64,000 nucleotides of DNA from Nectonema munidae. Taxonomy: Eukaryota; Nematomorpha; Nectonematoida; Nectonematidae. Below, piece by piece: positions 59,897 through 64,000 of this stretch (the stretch's first letter is position 1; each line of letters opens with the position of its first letter). The translations under genes and the position numbers were made by a program. The DNA is taken from the NCBI GenBank assembly GCA_030549495.1, contig JAUIRK010001056.1, positions 859,501 through 923,500 of the forward strand, in the 5' to 3' direction. The notes beneath the pieces are model-generated. The model searched no databases. It worked only from the letters and a program-made list of their open reading frames with translations, and was not told the DNA's origin.

Positions 59897-60800
59897 TTTC
59901 TTCTTCTTCTTCTTCTTCTTCTTCTTCTTCTTCTTCTTCTTCTTCTTCTTCTTCTTCTTCTTCTTCTTCTTCTTCTTCTTCTTCTTCTTCTTCTTTATCA
60001 TCTTATTCTCTAAATGGAGGTCGATGGCTTGATCCTGTTTCTCCATAGGTTCCTGTCATTCGCATCACTTTCTTTCAACCCAAATTTTTCCATGGACCTT
60101 TTCAAATCATCCCTCCATCTCAATCTTTGCCTTCCTCTTTTTCTCTTTCCTTGTACAGGCTCATTGTACGCTATCTTTATTTTTTCATCGCTTTTTCTTC
60201 TTAGCACGTGTCCATACCATCTCATCTTGTTTCTTTCCATTACATCTACAACACTCGTCGTCACTTTTGTTCTATGTTTCACTTCTTCATTTCTAATCCT
60301 ATCTTTTCTTGTAACGTTCAGCATCATTCTCAGCATTTTCATTTCCGACACTTCTAGCTTTTTCTTTTCACTATTTCCCAGACACCAAGATTCTGATCCG
60401 TGAGTCATGACAGGTCTAACTATTGATGTATACACCTTGGCCTTTAAATTCATGGGTAGTTTTCTATCGTTTAGAACAGGTTTAACCTCTCTCCATTTTG
60501 CCCAACTCGCATTCAATCTCGACTGAAAATCTTTACAACATCCTCCTTCCATTTCAATAACTGATCCTAAATACTTGAACGCTTTAACTTGATTTAACTC
60601 AATTCCATGCACGTCTTTTATCCTTATCTCAGTCTTGTCATTTCTACTAACCTTCATCACTTCGGTTTTGCCTGCATTCAACTTTAGGCCTTTTTCCTAT
60701 AGACTTTTTTGCCATATACTTATTCTTTCCTGTAATTCTTTTTCACTATCTGCCATAATTATTAAGTCATCAGCAAACAAAAGTTCATTTAATCTATATT
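59897..60800 (-). mobile_element. RTE-like LINE, 5'-truncated, nested in the hAT element
   Basis: The minus strand starts within the RT at NELLFADDLIIMADSEKEL (the FADD catalytic box) and runs through AGKTEVMKVSRN, KAFKYLGSVIEMEG, SRLNASWAKWREV and RNKMRWYGHVLRR to GKRKRGRQRLRWRDDLKRSM, the typical C-terminal region of RTE-type LINEs. It ends in a (GAA)n tail. One in-frame TAG lies between the FADD box and GLKLNAG (near 60698). Flanking sequence TTGRAAAATATC is repeated on both sides (59885-59896 and 60801-60812, one mismatch), a 12-bp target duplication. The truncated copy cannot move on its own. Confidence 0.9.
59898..59994. repeat. (TTC)n microsatellite, tail of the RTE-like LINE
   Basis: About 32 uninterrupted TTC units, read as (GAA)n at the LINE 3' end. 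Poly-Lys or poly-Glu frames across it are artefacts. Confidence 0.97.
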
Positions 60801-60902
60801 GATATTTTTCAATTTAAAAACCTTTAAATCATACATATTTATAATATCAATAATTGTAGCAGTACAAAAACAAAAACAAATTTATAAAAAATTCAAAAAT
60901 AT

Positions 60903-63123
60903 TTAATGAAGTTTTATTCGACGATAGTCATGTCGACAATCAAACTCGTCAATAAAATTTTCCATATCAATTTTTTCAACATAGGACGTTTCAATGGAAA
61001 GTAACGCAATATATCTCAATCTTTCACCATTGAATTCCTTAAAAAAGTTTTAACCAGTTTCATTTTTGAAAAACTTCTTTCACATGAAGCACTTGTAACA
61101 GGTAAAGTTACTGCTATGAGCAGTAATCTATGCAAGCAAAAGACTTTTTTTATCAAGGCAATTTCATGATCTAAGTCATCAACATTTACAGAATAAGTGG
61201 TTGCAAGCATTTTTAAATGTTGTTCACATAAAAAATTTTCACTTTCTGGACACAAAGCTGAAATACCATTAAAAATGTGCGTAGATTTTTCAGAATATCG
61301 CCGATCCAATTCATTTATTAAGCTATCAAGAATTTTATTAATAACTTCAATATAATTACTTTGAAAATAAAATCTTTGTCCAGTAGTTTCTGCCAAAATA
61401 AAATCATCATAGCTTTTCACACTTATACGTTTTTGTGTTTTTACCAAATTGATTTTGCACAATTTACACCTTTTTATCACTTTATCGTTATAATCAAAAT
61501 TCAAATCTGACGTTTTCAAATCGATGAACATTTGACGAAGACATTGAATTAAGTTAATAACTTTTCCGAGATGTACTTGCTTAGATTGTAATTGTTCGGA
61601 TACTTTATGAATACGTTCAAGAATATCAGAAAAAAAATTCAATAAGTAAACAAATTCAAAATTAATCTGAGCAATCAAACCGCGGGCAGTAACAGCACGA
61701 ACCCCAGTATCGTCTGTAGAAATCTCGTCCAAAAGCCTCATTATGCAATCTAAACACTCTAGTGCGTTTTTACAAGACGTGGCTCGAGACCACCATCTGG
61801 TATCACTTAAATGCTGCAGTTCTTTTATTTTTTTGCGGATACATCTCTTTTTAAATACAATGAAACTTGGCATGTACAACAGGATTTGATATAAAAATAT
61901 AGAGCTGTTCTAATAAACTAAAAAAATTATTTGCTTCTCTAACAGATTTTGCAATGTTTACTAAAACTAAATTAAGCCGATGACAATAACAGTGCACATA
62001 AAAAGCAAAAGGAGCTTCATCATGAATTCTTTTTTTTACTCCACTAACTTCACCTCGCATGACTGATGCGCCATCCTAAACCATCAAGGGCATTTTTATA
62101 ATCTAAGCCTAGTCTTTCTAATTCTTTGAGAATAGCATTAGAAATTGCTTCGGCATTTAGCATACTCATTTGAGTGAATGATACAAAACTTTCCTCAATG
62201 GATTTATTTTCTTCATCATAGTACCTGACAACTAACGCCAACTGTTCTGCTTTGCTTACATCCTTTGCTTCATCTGCTTGCACAGAAAAGTATAAACATG
62301 CTTTTATTTTATCAGCTATATCTTCTTTCACCATTGAAGCAAAAATAGATATTATTTCATTTTGAATTTCTTTACTAGTATATTTTTCATTTTTTGCGCC
62401 ATTTTTTACTTTATCAGACACTATTGGGTCATGCTTTGCAGTAAACTGTAAAAGCTTTCTAACGTTTCCAGGATTAAATTCATCATCGCCTTCTTTGTGA
62501 CCACGTTGCGAAATACCTTGCGTGATAGTGAATAAAATTATTTCTCCAATAGTTTTTATGTAGTGGCAATTCTCTTTTACTTTTTTTTGATATGTTTCAC
62601 TCATACTTTGAACTATAGATGTTTCGTTCCTAATATTTTTTTCGTAATTGACCCATGCAATGCAAGAAGATTTATGAAAATGTGAAGATATATGCTTACT
62701 AATTGCACCATCCTTGCCATAAGCTTTTTTCCAACGCCGAAAACCAGTTTTAACAAATGCATCTTCTTAATTTCCTGAGAAGGGTAGTGAAAAATGTCTA
62801 CACGGAAAACAAAAGATAGCATTCTTTTTTCTTGAGTACACTGACCAATTATACTTGTCAAACCAAGACGCAACAAATGAACGAGGATGAGAGCTTCCTT
62901 CACTGTGCTTTGGATACTCTTTTAAGCATAATTGAACTGGCTTTACATTAGGATACTGAGAAATGTCATTTGGAGCATCGTTTTAAGAATGAGAAAAAAC
63001 TTCAAGAGTGTTTTCAGGATTTGTTTTGTAAATATCATTTTTGACTTTTTTTGAAATATCAATGTCATCTTCATTACTAGTTTGGCGTTTGTAACTACTT
63101 TGAACTGTAAGAAACTTATCCAT
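60903..63123 (-). pseudogene. hAT transposase (TTF-type zinc finger class), broken
   Basis: The frame starts MDKFLTVQSSYKRQ at 63123 and carries a TTF-type zinc finger (SFVASWFDKYNWSVY ... NAIFCFPCRHFSLPF, then SKHISSHFHKS). The transposase core follows: SVQADEAKDVSKAEQLALVV (first Asp), YDGASVMRGEV (second Asp), CYCHRLNLVLV and LSDTRWWSR. The C-terminal dimerisation part is LPVTSASCERSFSKMKLVKT ... ERLRYIALLSIE, to a stop at 60903-60905. Breaks seen: in-frame stops at about 62985 and 62770, and frame changes near 62085, 61865 and 61032. With only five breaks in roughly 730 codons and all core motifs kept, it died relatively recently. Such transposases cut and paste their own element with 8-bp target duplications. 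Confidence 0.93.
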
Positions 63124-63859
63124 AACCTAATAGAAAATCAAAATTTGTTTAACTTAACATAAAAAATGTAAACAACAAATGTTTAAACTAAAGTTAACTT
63201 CAAACAAAAACCTTATGTAAAAAGAATGCTACAAATAGAAATCTAAAATGAATTTGTAAATTAAATTATGTATATGTTTAAAATGTTTATGTTTCAAAAA
63301 GATTATCCAGCTGCTATCTTCAATCCCCTTCTTCAAATTTATCATTATATAAATTATATCATCCAATCTAACTCGTATGCAAGTTTTGATAAAATATCAA
63401 AAATAACAGTTTGTGCAACAAACTAAAATAACAGGCAAAAATATTATACACCGTACACATATAGTAGAATGAAGTGTATCTTGTATAAAGTTGTGATGAA
63501 GATATATGTGTTTGATAAAAAGCGAAACACACATTTTGAAGTATGTAATCTGTGTACACAAATTCATATAGTCTGCATATTGCACTATGTGCTGTTAGTG
63601 AAGCAATACAATATGTGTTATAACATTACAATCATAATAAACATATAGTAGTGTGATGTAATACATTGACAACATTAGGAAAAAAAGGAAGTAATCATTT
63701 AACATAGTATGCAAAATGCAAGGTATTGAAAAACAAGCGGAATATTGATGGTATTAAAACGAGGGAAGAGGGTAGGGGTAAAATAGGGGTAAGCTGAAAT
63801 TTGGGGGGGGGGGCGTTGCCCCTCCTCTTGCCCCCTTTAAAACCGCCACTGTTAAGAAG

Positions 63860-64000
63860 GCATGCTGATTGTTAATTTAAAATATATTCTTTATTTCTTC
63901 ACTTATCATACTATTACTACTAATATTTAAATAACTAAGTTTGAATTTGTGGGTTAGTCTCTTTAACCGCAAGCACCAATTTACGGTACAGATAAAGAAT
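63860..64000. other. Flank of the hAT element, nothing identified
   Basis: AT-rich sequence to the window end. Confidence 0.4.

Larger units (their letters stand above)
59751..63851 (-). mobile_element. hAT transposon, both ends present (4,101 bp)
   Basis: Ends CAATGGCGGTT (left) and, inverted, CAGTGGCGGTT (right) are flanked by the perfect 8-bp direct repeat TTAAGAAG (59743-59750 and 63852-63859). The sub-terminal regions carry long G runs (59778-59796, 59803-59810, 63803-63813). Inside is a broken transposase on the minus strand (63123-60903) and a nested LINE (59897-60800). Without the LINE and one copy of its target duplication the element would be about 3.2 kb, a normal hAT size. Confidence 0.95.

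Noticed and set aside
59852-60046. Lysine-rich protein on the minus strand
   Set aside because: It is only the (GAA)n/(TTC)n tail of the nested LINE read in one frame.

Overview
The window is about 70% A+T by eye and reads as intergenic DNA from an invertebrate nuclear genome. Spliced genes, a tRNA-derived SINE family, CR1/L2-like and RTE-like LINEs, Ty3/gypsy elements and several DNA-transposon superfamilies (hAT, piggyBac, MULE/FLYWCH, pogo-like) point to an animal. An arthropod, perhaps a crustacean, is my inference; nothing in the sequence proves the phylum.

Only one host gene is convincing: a two-exon ABCG-type half transporter on the minus strand (exon 1 21943-20533, intron 20532-19451, exon 2 19450-19092). 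The two exons join in phase to give 589 residues with all nucleotide-binding motifs and a six-helix membrane domain. Two weaker host candidates lie near the left edge: a first coding exon at 293-329 (+) and an internal exon at 2978-2815 (-). I recognise neither product.

The rest is mostly mobile-element debris. From 1 to 18.5 kb: diverged SINEs, a piggyBac-type MITE, a FLYWCH/MULE transposase remnant, a LINE remnant, a 464-bp hAT derivative with 8-bp target duplications, a decayed piggyBac element with one intact end, and the C-terminal remnant of a hAT transposase. From 22.3 to 27 kb: a perfect 162-bp hAT MITE, then a 5'-truncated CR1/L2-like LINE lying exactly between two almost identical 642-643-bp direct repeats. 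From 28.6 to 35 kb: another hAT derivative, a tandem repeat and a second copy of the piggyBac-type MITE. From 37.1 to 39.9 kb: an old broken Ty3/gypsy fossil bordered by a 17-copy, 21-bp minisatellite. From 41 to 53.2 kb: SINEs, a second LINE RT remnant, a second FLYWCH/MULE remnant, a pogo-like element, a second piggyBac remnant, a poly-G TIR MITE and a roughly 230-bp foldback. From 53.2 to 58.5 kb: a young, largely whole Ty3/gypsy element with near-identical LTRs. From 59.75 to 63.85 kb: a 4.1-kb hAT element with both ends and a perfect 8-bp target duplication, its transposase broken, carrying a nested RTE-like LINE with its own target duplication.

There is no operon-like organisation. The informative relationships are nesting and age order among elements. 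I found no CRISPR array, rRNA gene or convincing free-standing tRNA gene. The observations most worth following are the long direct repeats around the LINE, the hAT element with nested LINE, the restriction of long G/C runs to transposon ends, the foldback beside the LTR, and the open-framed minisatellite.
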